Source: Pseudoalteromonas denitrificans DSM 6059 (lineage in GTDB: Bacteria; Pseudomonadota; Gammaproteobacteria; Enterobacterales; Alteromonadaceae). From it: a stretch of 64,000 nucleotides of DNA. Made by a program: the position numbers and the translations under genes. Below are positions 1 through 7,024 of the stretch, piece by piece. Below the pieces are notes generated by a model. That model did not search any database. It was not told where the DNA came from and saw only the letters and a list, made by a program, of their open reading frames with translations. The stretch covers positions 208,057-272,056 of the forward strand of contig NZ_FOLO01000002.1 in assembly GCF_900112265.1 (NCBI RefSeq), read 5' to 3'. Numbering within the stretch: position 1 is the first letter of the stretch; every line of letters starts with the position of its first letter.

Positions 1-474
1 GCTTTAAAAGAAAAAGGCATTGAATTTGAGCGTTCTAAAGTGGGCGATCGTTATGTGATGGAGTTACTGAAAGAGAAAGGTTGGAAGATAGGCGGTGAAA
101 GCTCTGGCCATATATTGAATTTAGATTTGACATCAACAGGCGACGGTATCATCTCAAGTTTACAAATTTTAGCAGCCATGATAGCGCAAAATAAAACCTT
201 AGAAGATCTAGGTAAAGGGTTTGTTAAGTACCCAATGAATATGATTAATGTACGTTACCCTAAAGGAACAGATCCAACAATTAACCCTGAAGTGATACAA
301 GCGGTTCAAGAAGTTGAGGAGATGTTGGCAGGAAAAGGTCGGGTATTATTAAGGAAATCAGGTACAGAACCTGTGATCAGAGTAATGGTTGAAGCTGAAC
401 ATGAAAAACAGGTTTTCGATTATTCAAAGAAAATCGCAGAAGTTGTTGAATCTGTGAGCAATCAAGACGTTTAA
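1..474 (+). CDS. glmM: Phosphoglucosamine mutase, 3' part (cut by window edge)
   Basis: GlmM converts glucosamine-6-phosphate to glucosamine-1-phosphate in the cytoplasm, feeding UDP-GlcNAc synthesis for peptidoglycan and LPS. The reading frame is already open at base 1, so only about the last 157 residues are present. Visible are the sugar-binding loop GGESSGH and the phosphate-binding loop RKSGTEP near the C-terminus, both typical of alpha-D-phosphohexomutases. The active-site serine loop and metal-binding loop lie upstream of the window. A hairpin terminator follows at once, and tpiA and secG come next, the order seen in many non-enteric gammaproteobacteria. Identity is secure; the start is not visible. 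Confidence 0.95.
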   Translation, partial: ALKEKGIEFERSKVGDRYVMELLKEKGWKIGGESSGHILNLDLTSTGDGIISSLQILAAMIAQNKTLEDLGKGFVKYPMNMINVRYPKGTDPTINPEVIQAVQEVEEMLAGKGRVLLRKSGTEPVIRVMVEAEHEKQVFDYSKKIAEVVESVSNQDV

Positions 475-496
475 GCTTGATAATGACTTGAAACAA

Positions 497-531
497 CGGG
501 CGAGTCACGTTAAAATTCGCCCGCTTTATTT
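497..531 (+). terminator. Intrinsic terminator after glmM
   Basis: A 7-bp G/C-rich inverted repeat (CGGGCGA at 497-503, TCGCCCG at 517-523) is followed by CTTTATTTATT. It lies between the glmM stop and the tpiA ribosome binding site, so tpiA may have its own promoter or depend on read-through. Confidence 0.65.
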
Positions 532-555
532 ATTGGAACTTAAAAAGAGGCTGAA

Positions 556-1305
556 ATGGCATCACGTAAACCAATGGTCGCTGGCAACTGGAAAATGAAT
601 GGCTCTGTAGAGTTAATTACTACCATGGCTGATACATTGAAAAACGCGTCAAATAATAAAATTGATGTACTTATTTTTCCTCCGTTCCCGCTTTTATCTA
701 AAGCATTAGAGGCTGACATTGTTGCAGGTTCTCAAACTGTATCTCATGAAGATGCAGGCGCATTTACAGGTGAAGTAGATGCAAAGCTAGTTTTTGAACT
801 AGGTTGTAAATATACATTAGTAGGTCACTCTGAAAGACGTAGTATTTATGGCGAATCTAATGATGTTGTCGCTCTTAAATTTGAAAAAGCGCAAGAGAAT
901 AAGCTTATTCCAATTCTATGTGTAGGCGAAAGCGAAACACAAAGAGAACAAGGATTAACCGAATCTGTTGTTGCAGAGCAGCTAAATGTAGTAATAGATA
1001 AATTAGGTGTAGCGGCACTGGTTAATTCTGTGATAGCATACGAACCCGTTTGGGCCATAGGCACAGGTAAGACAGCTTCACCCAAACAAGCACAAGAAGT
1101 GCACAAATTTATAAGAAACAAAATTGCTGCTTTAGATATGTCTATCGCAGAAAATATTACACTTCTATATGGTGGAAGTGTAAATGACCAGAATAGCGAA
1201 TTGTTATTTGCACAAGCAGATATAGATGGTGGTCTGATTGGTGGCGCAAGCCTAAAACCTGACGCTTTTTTAAGTATTTGTAATAGTGCCCAAAGGAACG
1301 CATAA
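556..1305 (+). CDS. tpiA: Triose-phosphate isomerase
   Basis: This glycolytic enzyme interconverts dihydroxyacetone phosphate and glyceraldehyde-3-phosphate in the cytoplasm. The 249 residues match the usual length of the TIM-barrel family. The catalytic residues are visible: Lys13 in NWKMNG, His91 in VGHSERR and Glu163 in AYEPVWAIGTG. The phosphate-binding GGS/GGA segments near the C-terminus are also present. The ATG at 556 follows an AAGAGG ribosome binding site at a good distance. secG starts one base after its stop codon, so the two are probably co-transcribed. Confidence 0.97.
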   Translation: MASRKPMVAGNWKMNGSVELITTMADTLKNASNNKIDVLIFPPFPLLSKALEADIVAGSQTVSHEDAGAFTGEVDAKLVFELGCKYTLVGHSERRSIYGESNDVVALKFEKAQENKLIPILCVGESETQREQGLTESVVAEQLNVVIDKLGVAALVNSVIAYEPVWAIGTGKTASPKQAQEVHKFIRNKIAALDMSIAENITLLYGGSVNDQNSELLFAQADIDGGLIGGASLKPDAFLSICNSAQRNA

Positions 1306-1306
1306 A

Positions 1307-1660
1307 ATGTACGAAATATTTTTAGTAGTTTATTTAATTACCGCATTAGCCTTAATTGGTATGGTTTTAATCCAACAAGGTAAAGGCGCAGACATGGGCT
1401 CATCATTTGGAGCTGGCGCATCAGCAACCGTATTTGGTTCAAGTGGTGCTGGCAACTTTATGACTAAAACAACCACTGTTTTAGCAAGTGCATTTTTTGT
1501 TTTAAGTATTATTTTAGGTAACTTAACTGCTGGTCAAATTAAGAAAACGGATGAATGGTCTGATTTATCACCTGTACCAGCGGTTGAAACTTTAGTTGCG
1601 CCAGGTGCTGAAGATGTACCAAAATCAACTGAAAATAAAGGTTCTGATGTTCCAAAATAG
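1307..1660 (+). CDS. secG: Preprotein translocase subunit SecG
   Basis: SecG is the small accessory membrane subunit of the SecYEG channel and assists SecA-driven protein export. The 117-residue protein has two hydrophobic segments (about residues 2-23 and 53-75) separated by the conserved Gly-rich loop GSSFGAGAS...FGSSGAGNF, with a hydrophilic C-terminal tail. The ATG at 1307 is preferred over an in-frame upstream codon at 1286 because it has an AAAGGAACG ribosome binding site directly upstream and gives the family N-terminus MYEI. It starts just after tpiA and is followed by tRNA-Leu, a conserved arrangement. Confidence 0.95.
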   Translation: MYEIFLVVYLITALALIGMVLIQQGKGADMGSSFGAGASATVFGSSGAGNFMTKTTTVLASAFFVLSIILGNLTAGQIKKTDEWSDLSPVPAVETLVAPGAEDVPKSTENKGSDVPK

Positions 1661-1676
1661 CCTTTAGGAAAGATAT

Positions 1677-1761
1677 GCGGATGTGGTGGAATTGGTAGAC
1701 ACGCAGCCTTGAGGGGGCTGTGCTTTAGGGCGTGGGGGTTCAAGTCCCCCCATCCGCACCA
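1677..1761 (+). tRNA. leuU: tRNA-Leu (anticodon GAG)
   Basis: The 85-nt sequence folds as a class II tRNA. The acceptor stem is GCGGATG (1677-1683) with CATCCGC (1751-1757), followed by ACCA encoded in the DNA. The anticodon stem is CAGCC/GGCTG with loop TTGAGGG, giving anticodon GAG at 1711-1713. There is a long variable arm, and the T arm contains GGGGGTTCAAGTCCCCC. A tRNA-Leu(GAG) directly after secG matches leuU of enteric bacteria. Confidence 0.95.
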
Positions 1762-1770
1762 TTACAAATA

Positions 1771-1801
1771 AAAACCAGTTTAGAAATAAACTGGTTTTTT
1801 T
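1771..1801 (+). terminator. Intrinsic terminator after tRNA-Leu
   Basis: An 11-bp A/T-rich inverted repeat (AAACCAGTTTA with TAAACTGGTTT around GAAA) ends in a run of T residues. It follows the tRNA by about 10 bases and probably ends the tpiA-secG-leuU transcript. Confidence 0.8.
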
Positions 1802-1843
1802 GTGTTTGTATTTATCAAAGATTCGCTTTTGTGGTAAAAACAG

Positions 1844-1849
1844 TATAAT
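1844..1849 (+). promoter_or_regulatory. Likely -10 element of the apt promoter
   Basis: A consensus TATAAT lies 36 bases upstream of the apt start, just after the preceding terminator. No good -35 hexamer is seen at 16-18 bases upstream (TTCGCT is the nearest), so this is a tentative sigma-70 promoter. Confidence 0.45.
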
Positions 1850-1885
1850 ACGCTTAATCAGTTACATAAATTCTAGAGTCAAAAA

Positions 1886-2431
1886 ATGACACAATCTATC
1901 ATTAACAAAATAAAATCAAGTATCGCAACGGTACCTAACTACCCAAAACAAGGGATCATGTTTCGTGATGTTACGACATTAATGTCAGATCCTGATGCTT
2001 TCACTGCTGTAATTGACTTATTTGTTGATAAATATAAAAATAAAGGTTTTACAAAAATTATAGGCACCGAAGCACGAGGTTTTATATTTGGTGCACCTTT
2101 ATCATACGCATTAGGGATCCCTTTTGTACCGGTGAGAAAACCAGGGAAATTACCAAGAGCTGTAACCAGTCAAGCATACCAATTAGAATATGGTGAAGAT
2201 ATTTTAGAATTACACACTGATGCTATTGTTGCCGATGACAAAGTATTATTAGTTGATGACTTATTAGCAACAGGTGGCACAATTGAAGCTACCTTTAAAC
2301 TAGTAGAGCGATTAGGTGGTCAAGCGACTGATGCAGCTTTTGTTGTTTCTTTACCTGAGTTGGGTGGTGAAAAAAGAATAGAAAAATTAGGTATTGAAGT
2401 ATTAAAGCTGGTTGAGTTTGAAGGCGAATAG
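1886..2431 (+). CDS. apt: Adenine phosphoribosyltransferase
   Basis: Apt salvages adenine by condensing it with PRPP to give AMP in the cytoplasm. The 181-residue protein has the PRPP-binding signature [13 protein letters not shown] (about residues 121-133) and the family segments [11 protein letters not shown] and [10 protein letters not shown]. The length is normal. It starts at the ATG at 1886, downstream of a consensus -10 box. It is followed after 28 bases by dnaX, the same apt-dnaX-ybaB-recR order as in Escherichia coli, so it is probably the first gene of that operon. Confidence 0.95.
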   Translation: MTQSIINKIKSSIATVPNYPKQGIMFRDVTTLMSDPDAFTAVIDLFVDKYKNKGFTKIIGTEARGFIFGAPLSYALGIPFVPVRKPGKLPRAVTSQAYQLEYGEDILELHTDAIVADDKVLLVDDLLATGGTIEATFKLVERLGGQATDAAFVVSLPELGGEKRIEKLGIEVLKLVEFEGE

Positions 2432-2459
2432 ACGTAGTCGATTTAAGGGTAATTAATAC

Positions 2460-4850
2460 ATGAGTTATCAGGTTCTTGCGCGAAAATGGCGACCACAAAA
2501 CTTTCATCAGTTAGTTGGTCAAAGTCATGTCAAACAAGCTTTAATTAATGGCCTTGAACAAAAAAGGTTACATCATGCATATTTATTTACTGGTACTCGT
2601 GGTGTTGGTAAAACAACAATTGCCCGGATTTTCTCTAAAAGCTTAAACTGTGAACAAGGGATCACGGCAGAACCATGTGGTGTTTGTTCAACTTGTTTAG
2701 ATATAGAAGAAGGTAGATATATTGATTTACTTGAAATTGATGCTGCTTCTCGTACAAAAGTTGAAGATACACGTGAAATATTAGATAACGTACAATATGC
2801 GCCTTCAAGAGGGCGTTATAAAGTTTATTTAATAGATGAAGTGCACATGCTATCTAAGCATAGTTTTAATGCCTTACTTAAAACTTTAGAAGAACCGCCG
2901 GAGCATGTGAAGTTTTTACTAGCAACAACCGATCCTCAAAAACTACCCGTTACCATTTTATCTCGTTGCTTACAGTTTAATTTAAGTGCGTTAACGTTAA
3001 ATGAAATTCAAAAACAGTTAGAAACAATATTAAATAAAGAGCGACTTACCTTTGAATTAGAAGCTCTAAAACTATTAGCAAAAGCTGCCGATGGCAGTAT
3101 GCGAGATGCGCTTAGTCTAACGGATCAAGCAATTGCACAAACTAATGGATTACTTGAAACCCAACCCATAATGCAAATGTTAGGGTTAATCGATATCAGT
3201 TGGTCACAAAAATTGTTTGTTGCCATTTTATGTCAAGATGGTGAAACTCTGTTGGAGGTTGTATCTCAACTTGCTTTACATAATCCGAACTATAAAAGCG
3301 TGCTTGATGATTTACTTGCTTTGACTCATTTGGTTTTAATGACTCAATTGGTACCATCAGCTGCTAAACTAGATGAAAATAACGAAATTTTTATTAGTGA
3401 AGTTGCTGAGCAAAGCAATGCTGAACAAATACAGATTTATTATCAACTGCTCCTTAATGGTAAAAAAGATTTATTATGGGCCCCTGAAGCAAAGCTCGGT
3501 TTTGAAATGGTCTTACTACGTCTATTAGCATTTGAGCCGTTATCAATTACAAGGCAAAATGTAAATATAGAAAGAACGAGTCAAAAACCCGGTAATAAAA
3601 TGGCTAGTTTGAGACAATTACTGAACACTCCTAAGGTCGAAAAAAAAAGTGATTTAGTTGTCGAACCTGATATAAATACTCTAAAATCTAGTCCAGATGT
3701 GGTGAATAAAAATCATGATAATTTAGCTACAAAACTTACTAATACAAGGATTCAAAATGATGTAGGTAACAACAGCCTAAATGCAGAGGAACTACAAAAT
3801 AGTTCAGAAGCTGAAGTTAATACGCAAATGTTAGATGTATTAAATGAAGCTCAAACGCTATTGCAGCCTCAAAGTTTAAATGTTGAAGAAAATATGAATG
3901 GTGCTCAATTTAATGCTAGTTTAGAAGAAGAATATACTTCAGTTGAAAAAAGTCGCATAAACTTAGAGTCTCACAAAACGAGTGCAAATATTCCAATGCA
4001 AGATAATGTGCTTGCTATAGAAAATGTGCCATCAATAACAGAAAAAACAGAAAAGAAAGAAGTCAATTCAGAGCTACCAAATGTCACTCGTATGATGTCT
4101 GGTGCACAATCAGCAATAGCTAGGATTTTGGCTAATCGTAATGTTTCAGGAACTGGCAAACTTTCAACACCTTCAAAAAATAGCCAGAACGAAACTTCGC
4201 ATCTTGATGACACATTACAAAAGCACGATCAAAAAAAAAGAGAATCCCAAAAAGGTAGTCAAGTATCGAATGTAATCAAAAGTGAGGATACTCCTAAAAA
4301 ACCACCAATCAAAACAAAAACTCTCGAGCGTATAAAGTCCGATCCTTCAAACTTAGCACCTGAATTATTAATTCAGATAGCAGGAGATAAAAATAAAAGT
4401 GAAGACGTTTTTGTTCAGGAAGTCGAAGTACCTGATGGTTTTGAAAGCCCCCTCAGTAATGTGAAGTTTGCATATCAACAAGATCATTGGGCTGATGTTA
4501 TTAATAATATGCAGCTTGGCGGACGAATTCGTCAGTTTGCATTACATGCCACATATCAAAAACAAGATAATTTGGTTTCATTGAATGTTGATATGTCGCA
4601 GCAGCACTTAGATAGTCAAAATATGCGCGACCAACTTCAAATGAGCTTATCTAAAATATTAAATGAAGAAATTAATTTACAAGTACAGTTTGAAGGGCAA
4701 GTTGAAAACTCACCTTATTTAATTCAACAAAATATTGATGTAAATAGATTACAACACGCTATTGAGGTTTTAAAGCAAGACCCGGTTGTATCTCAATTTT
4801 TAACACGTTTTAATGCTCAAATGGATGAAACAAGCGTACGTACTCGATAG
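2460..4850 (+). CDS. dnaX: DNA polymerase III subunits tau (and probably gamma)
   Basis: DnaX is the clamp-loader ATPase that loads the beta clamp and ties polymerases to the replisome. The 796-residue full-length tau form is longer than the 643-residue E. coli protein. The N-terminal AAA+ part is clear: Walker A GTRGVGKT (45-52), zinc ligands Cys64, Cys73, Cys76 and Cys79, and Walker B LIDEVH (124-129). After about residue 370 comes a long, polar, low-complexity linker, then a conserved C-terminal polymerase/helicase-binding region (about 660-796). A run of nine A residues at codons 394-397 could generate the shorter gamma form (see separate entry). The gene leads ybaB and recR. Confidence 0.96.
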   Translation: MSYQVLARKWRPQNFHQLVGQSHVKQALINGLEQKRLHHAYLFTGTRGVGKTTIARIFSKSLNCEQGITAEPCGVCSTCLDIEEGRYIDLLEIDAASRTKVEDTREILDNVQYAPSRGRYKVYLIDEVHMLSKHSFNALLKTLEEPPEHVKFLLATTDPQKLPVTILSRCLQFNLSALTLNEIQKQLETILNKERLTFELEALKLLAKAADGSMRDALSLTDQAIAQTNGLLETQPIMQMLGLIDISWSQKLFVAILCQDGETLLEVVSQLALHNPNYKSVLDDLLALTHLVLMTQLVPSAAKLDENNEIFISEVAEQSNAEQIQIYYQLLLNGKKDLLWAPEAKLGFEMVLLRLLAFEPLSITRQNVNIERTSQKPGNKMASLRQLLNTPKVEKKSDLVVEPDINTLKSSPDVVNKNHDNLATKLTNTRIQNDVGNNSLNAEELQNSSEAEVNTQMLDVLNEAQTLLQPQSLNVEENMNGAQFNASLEEEYTSVEKSRINLESHKTSANIPMQDNVLAIENVPSITEKTEKKEVNSELPNVTRMMSGAQSAIARILANRNVSGTGKLSTPSKNSQNETSHLDDTLQKHDQKKRESQKGSQVSNVIKSEDTPKKPPIKTKTLERIKSDPSNLAPELLIQIAGDKNKSEDVFVQEVEVPDGFESPLSNVKFAYQQDHWADVINNMQLGGRIRQFALHATYQKQDNLVSLNVDMSQQHLDSQNMRDQLQMSLSKILNEEINLQVQFEGQVENSPYLIQQNIDVNRLQHAIEVLKQDPVVSQFLTRFNAQMDETSVRTR
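3640..3648 (+). promoter_or_regulatory. A9 slippery run in dnaX, probable tau/gamma switch
   Basis: Nine consecutive A residues read GAA AAA AAA AGT in frame (codons 394-397). In the -1 frame the next codons are AAG TGA. In the +1 frame they are GTG ATT TAG. Both shifts therefore end the protein at 397-398 residues, just after the AAA+ and collar domains. E. coli uses ribosomal frameshifting at A6G, and Thermus thermophilus uses RNA polymerase slippage at a run of nine A. The position and immediate stops here suggest one of these mechanisms; no convincing Shine-Dalgarno-like enhancer was seen upstream. Confidence 0.6.
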
Positions 4851-4983
4851 ATTTTGATAGGATGCGGCTTTAACATCTTTAAGTATTTTAATGATAGTGT
4901 ATATTTAAACTTGTAATCAGTAGCAGAAATCCTTATCTTTTGCTCAGTTTGAATTTAGTTAATTGTAATAGAGAGTAGAGAAT

Positions 4984-5310
4984 ATGTTTAAAGGCGGAAT
5001 GGGCAACATGATGAAGCAAGCGCAGCAAATGCAAGACCGCATGCAAAAAGCCCAAGAAGAAATTGCAAAAATGGAAGTTGTTGGCGAAGCTGGCGCAGGT
5101 TTAGTTAAAGTAACTATGTTAGGTAATCATAATGTTCGTCGCGTTGATATTGATGAAAGCCTAATGGAAGACGAAAAAGATATGATTGAAGATTTAGTTG
5201 CAGCTGCAATTAACGACGCCGTTCGTCGAGTTGAAGAACAAAGTCAAGAAAGGATGAGTAAAGTAACAGGTGGAATGCAAATGCCGCCAGGTATGAAAAT
5301 GCCGTTCTAA
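4984..5310 (+). CDS. ybaB: YbaB/EbfC nucleoid-associated protein
   Basis: This small dimeric DNA-binding protein of the YbaB/EbfC family binds the nucleoid and is nearly always encoded between dnaX and recR. The 108 residues have the typical [14 protein letters not shown] start, a charged amphipathic first helix with coiled-coil character (about 8-30), the central strand segment [13 protein letters not shown] and a Met/Pro-rich tail. It lies 133 bases after dnaX and 141 bases before recR. A role in recombination or nucleoid structure is known for the family, but its exact function is not settled. Confidence 0.94.
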   Translation: MFKGGMGNMMKQAQQMQDRMQKAQEEIAKMEVVGEAGAGLVKVTMLGNHNVRRVDIDESLMEDEKDMIEDLVAAAINDAVRRVEEQSQERMSKVTGGMQMPPGMKMPF

Positions 5311-5451
5311 AATAGTTGAATGAATACAGGTTGCATCGATGTTAATCTGTATTCGAGCTGTTTTTATTGTAAAAACAAATCATATGTACCCAACCAGATT
5401 ATAAAAATAACTTTCTGCATATTTATATTCCACTCTTAAAGAGCTAACACA

Positions 5452-6051
5452 ATGAAATTATCTGCAAGCCTTTCTCAATTAATCGATGCTTTACGTTGTT
5501 TGCCTGGTATCGGTCCAAAATCGGCACAAAGGATTGCTTTTCACTTATTAGAAAGAGATAGAAATGGCGGTAGTCAATTAGGGCGTTCATTAACTAAAGC
5601 AATGGATAAAATTGGTCATTGTCAATCTTGTCGTACTTTTTGTGAAGAAGCTATTTGTGATTTATGCCAAAACGTCAAACGAATTGATTCGGGATTATTA
5701 TGTGTTGTGGAATCACCTTCTGATATTTTGGCGATAGAGCAAACGGGTCAATATGTAGGGCGATATTTTGTGTTAATGGGGCATCTTTCACCACTTGACG
5801 GTATAGGCCCGAATGAAATTGGCTTAGATCAGTTGGATAATCTATTAATAACCAGTGACGTAAAGGAAGTTATTTTAGCAACTAATCCAACTATTGAAGG
5901 TGAGACAACCGCGCATTTTATCGCTGAACTTTGTCAAAAAAACCAGGTGGAAGCTTCACGTATCGCCCATGGAGTCCCTGTTGGAGGTGAGCTTGATTTG
6001 GTTGATGGAATGACATTATCCCATGCATTTAATGGTCGTAAAGTGGTTTAA
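5452..6051 (+). CDS. recR: Recombination mediator protein RecR
   Basis: RecR works with RecF and RecO to load RecA onto SSB-coated single-stranded DNA during gap repair. The 199-residue protein has the family order: helix-hairpin-helix ([17 protein letters not shown], about 16-32), a four-cysteine zinc finger (CQSC...CEEAICDLC, about 57-75) and a Toprim domain starting near [10 protein letters not shown]. The C-terminal motif [14 protein letters not shown] is present. Length and start agree with the family. It ends the apt-dnaX-ybaB-recR module. Confidence 0.96.
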   Translation: MKLSASLSQLIDALRCLPGIGPKSAQRIAFHLLERDRNGGSQLGRSLTKAMDKIGHCQSCRTFCEEAICDLCQNVKRIDSGLLCVVESPSDILAIEQTGQYVGRYFVLMGHLSPLDGIGPNEIGLDQLDNLLITSDVKEVILATNPTIEGETTAHFIAELCQKNQVEASRIAHGVPVGGELDLVDGMTLSHAFNGRKVV

Positions 6052-6115
6052 GTATCGTGCATATAAATATTTTAATTTAATCTTAAAAATATGATGTTCA
6101 AAGGTTGCTAAATAA

Positions 6116-6281
6116 GCTGCGGGAAATTATAATCCCTGCCATCATAATGCGGTGTAGAATAAATTAGCTTTTGCTTACTATTCTTTGAGTAGAAATGGAT
6201 GGCTTAAATACTCCCGCAACCAAGCCATTACTTAGGTAATGATGGTTATGGCGCATTCAGGTAATGCGCATTTTGCGTTTA
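6116..6281 (+). ncRNA. Candidate structured RNA in the recR-rimP gap (possible tRNA relic)
   Basis: This gene-free stretch contains nested inverted repeats: TGCGGGA (6118-6124) with TCCCGCA (6212-6218), GCCATC (6138-6143) with GATGGC (6198-6203), and AGAATA (6156-6161) with TATTCT (6179-6184). A short CATTAC/GTAATG hairpin follows, then a terminator-like hairpin GCGCATT/AATGCGC (6251-6269) before ATTTTGCGTTT. The outer stem ends in CCGCAACCA, like the 3' end of initiator tRNA, and many gammaproteobacteria carry a tRNA-Met here. No T loop or anticodon arm can be drawn, so it is not a functional tRNA. It resembles no RNA family I recognise. Confidence 0.35.
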
Positions 6282-6324
6282 AATCATTTTTTGATTTTTT
6301 TGATATGACTTTTATATCACGCAA

Positions 6325-6476
6325 GCCCTTATGGGCACACATTTTTATGCTCCAGGTGTGCGCCCCTAAGTTAAGGGGCGTAGTTGTTTCTGGAACATAA
6401 TAAAACTTAGTTATATTAAATAAGTGATAGCAGTTATTTAATGTAATTAAATATTATGGGCATTATGCCCTTTTTT
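6325..6476 (+). promoter_or_regulatory. rimP leader: hairpin series and attenuator-like terminator
   Basis: Four hairpins follow one another: GCCC/GGGC (6325-6336), GCACAC/GTGTGC (6335-6361, alternative to the first and sharing bases 6335-6336), CGCCCCT/AGGGGCG (6361-6380) and GGGC-ATTAT-GCCC with a T6 run (6458-6476). The last has the form of an intrinsic terminator and sits 9 bases before the GGAGGA ribosome binding site of rimP. Mutually exclusive hairpins plus a terminator before the gene suggest transcription attenuation of the rimP-nusA-infB operon. A rimP leader element has been described in some gammaproteobacteria; equivalence is an inference. Confidence 0.5.
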
Positions 6477-6494
6477 GTTTGTATGGAGGAACTT

Positions 6495-6959
6495 GTGACA
6501 AAGCTAGAACAAGATTTAACAGCAATGTTAGAACCTGCCGTCGAAGCGATAGGTTTTGAATTGTTAGGCCTGGAGTTTGTTCGAGCTGGCCAGCATTCTA
6601 CTTTGCGTGTATATATCGAAAATATACAAAATGCAGAGGGGATCACGGTTGATAATTGTGCTGATGTAAGTCGTCAAATAAGTGCAATCTTAGATGTCGA
6701 AGACCCAATAACAAATGAATATAACTTGGAAGTATCTTCTCCTGGAGTAGATCGTCCACTGTTTAAGTTTAAGCATTATGAAAAAGCTCTGGGTGAAGAA
6801 GTTCGTTTAAAAACAAAACTTCCACAAGACGGTCGCCGCAACTTTAAAGGCGATTTAGTATCAGTTGAAGGTGATATGTTGACATTATCTATTGATGGTT
6901 CTGATTATTTAATCATGCTAGGTAATGTCGAAAAAGCAAACATTATTGCTAAATTTTAA
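6495..6959 (+). CDS. rimP: Ribosome maturation factor RimP
   Basis: RimP assists maturation of the 30S ribosomal subunit. The 154-residue protein matches the family throughout, with GFELLGLEFVR near the N-terminus, NCADVSRQISAILDVEDPI in the middle and YNLEVSSPGVDRPL. The GTG at 6495 is chosen because a strong GGAGGA site lies 5 bases upstream and the resulting start TKLEQDLT matches RimP of other species. Longer in-frame starts would run into the terminator-like hairpin at 6458-6476. It heads the classic rimP-nusA-infB operon. Confidence 0.93.
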   Translation: MTKLEQDLTAMLEPAVEAIGFELLGLEFVRAGQHSTLRVYIENIQNAEGITVDNCADVSRQISAILDVEDPITNEYNLEVSSPGVDRPLFKFKHYEKALGEEVRLKTKLPQDGRRNFKGDLVSVEGDMLTLSIDGSDYLIMLGNVEKANIIAKF

Positions 6960-6983
6960 CTGCTAAATTTTAACTGCTAAATA
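6947..6983 (+). repeat. Short tandem repeat across the rimP stop codon
   Basis: The 14-base unit TGCTAAATTTTAAC occurs twice in tandem (6947-6960 and 6961-6974), followed by a partial third copy (TGCTAAATA). The first copy contains the rimP stop codon. It is probably a replication-slippage duplication without function; it lengthens the rimP-nusA spacer. Confidence 0.8.
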
Positions 6984-7024
6984 TAAATTTGAGCACAAAG
7001 GAATAAGGCAGCGAGGAATATAAA

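Noticed and set aside
846..1121. Minus-strand open frame opposite tpiA
   Set aside because: It lies wholly inside tpiA, has no ribosome binding site and shows no family features; it is a shadow of the coding sequence.
6116..6221. Functional initiator tRNA-Met in the rimP leader
   Set aside because: An acceptor-like stem and CAACCA are present, but there is no T arm, D arm or anticodon arm, and the length of about 104 bases does not fit.
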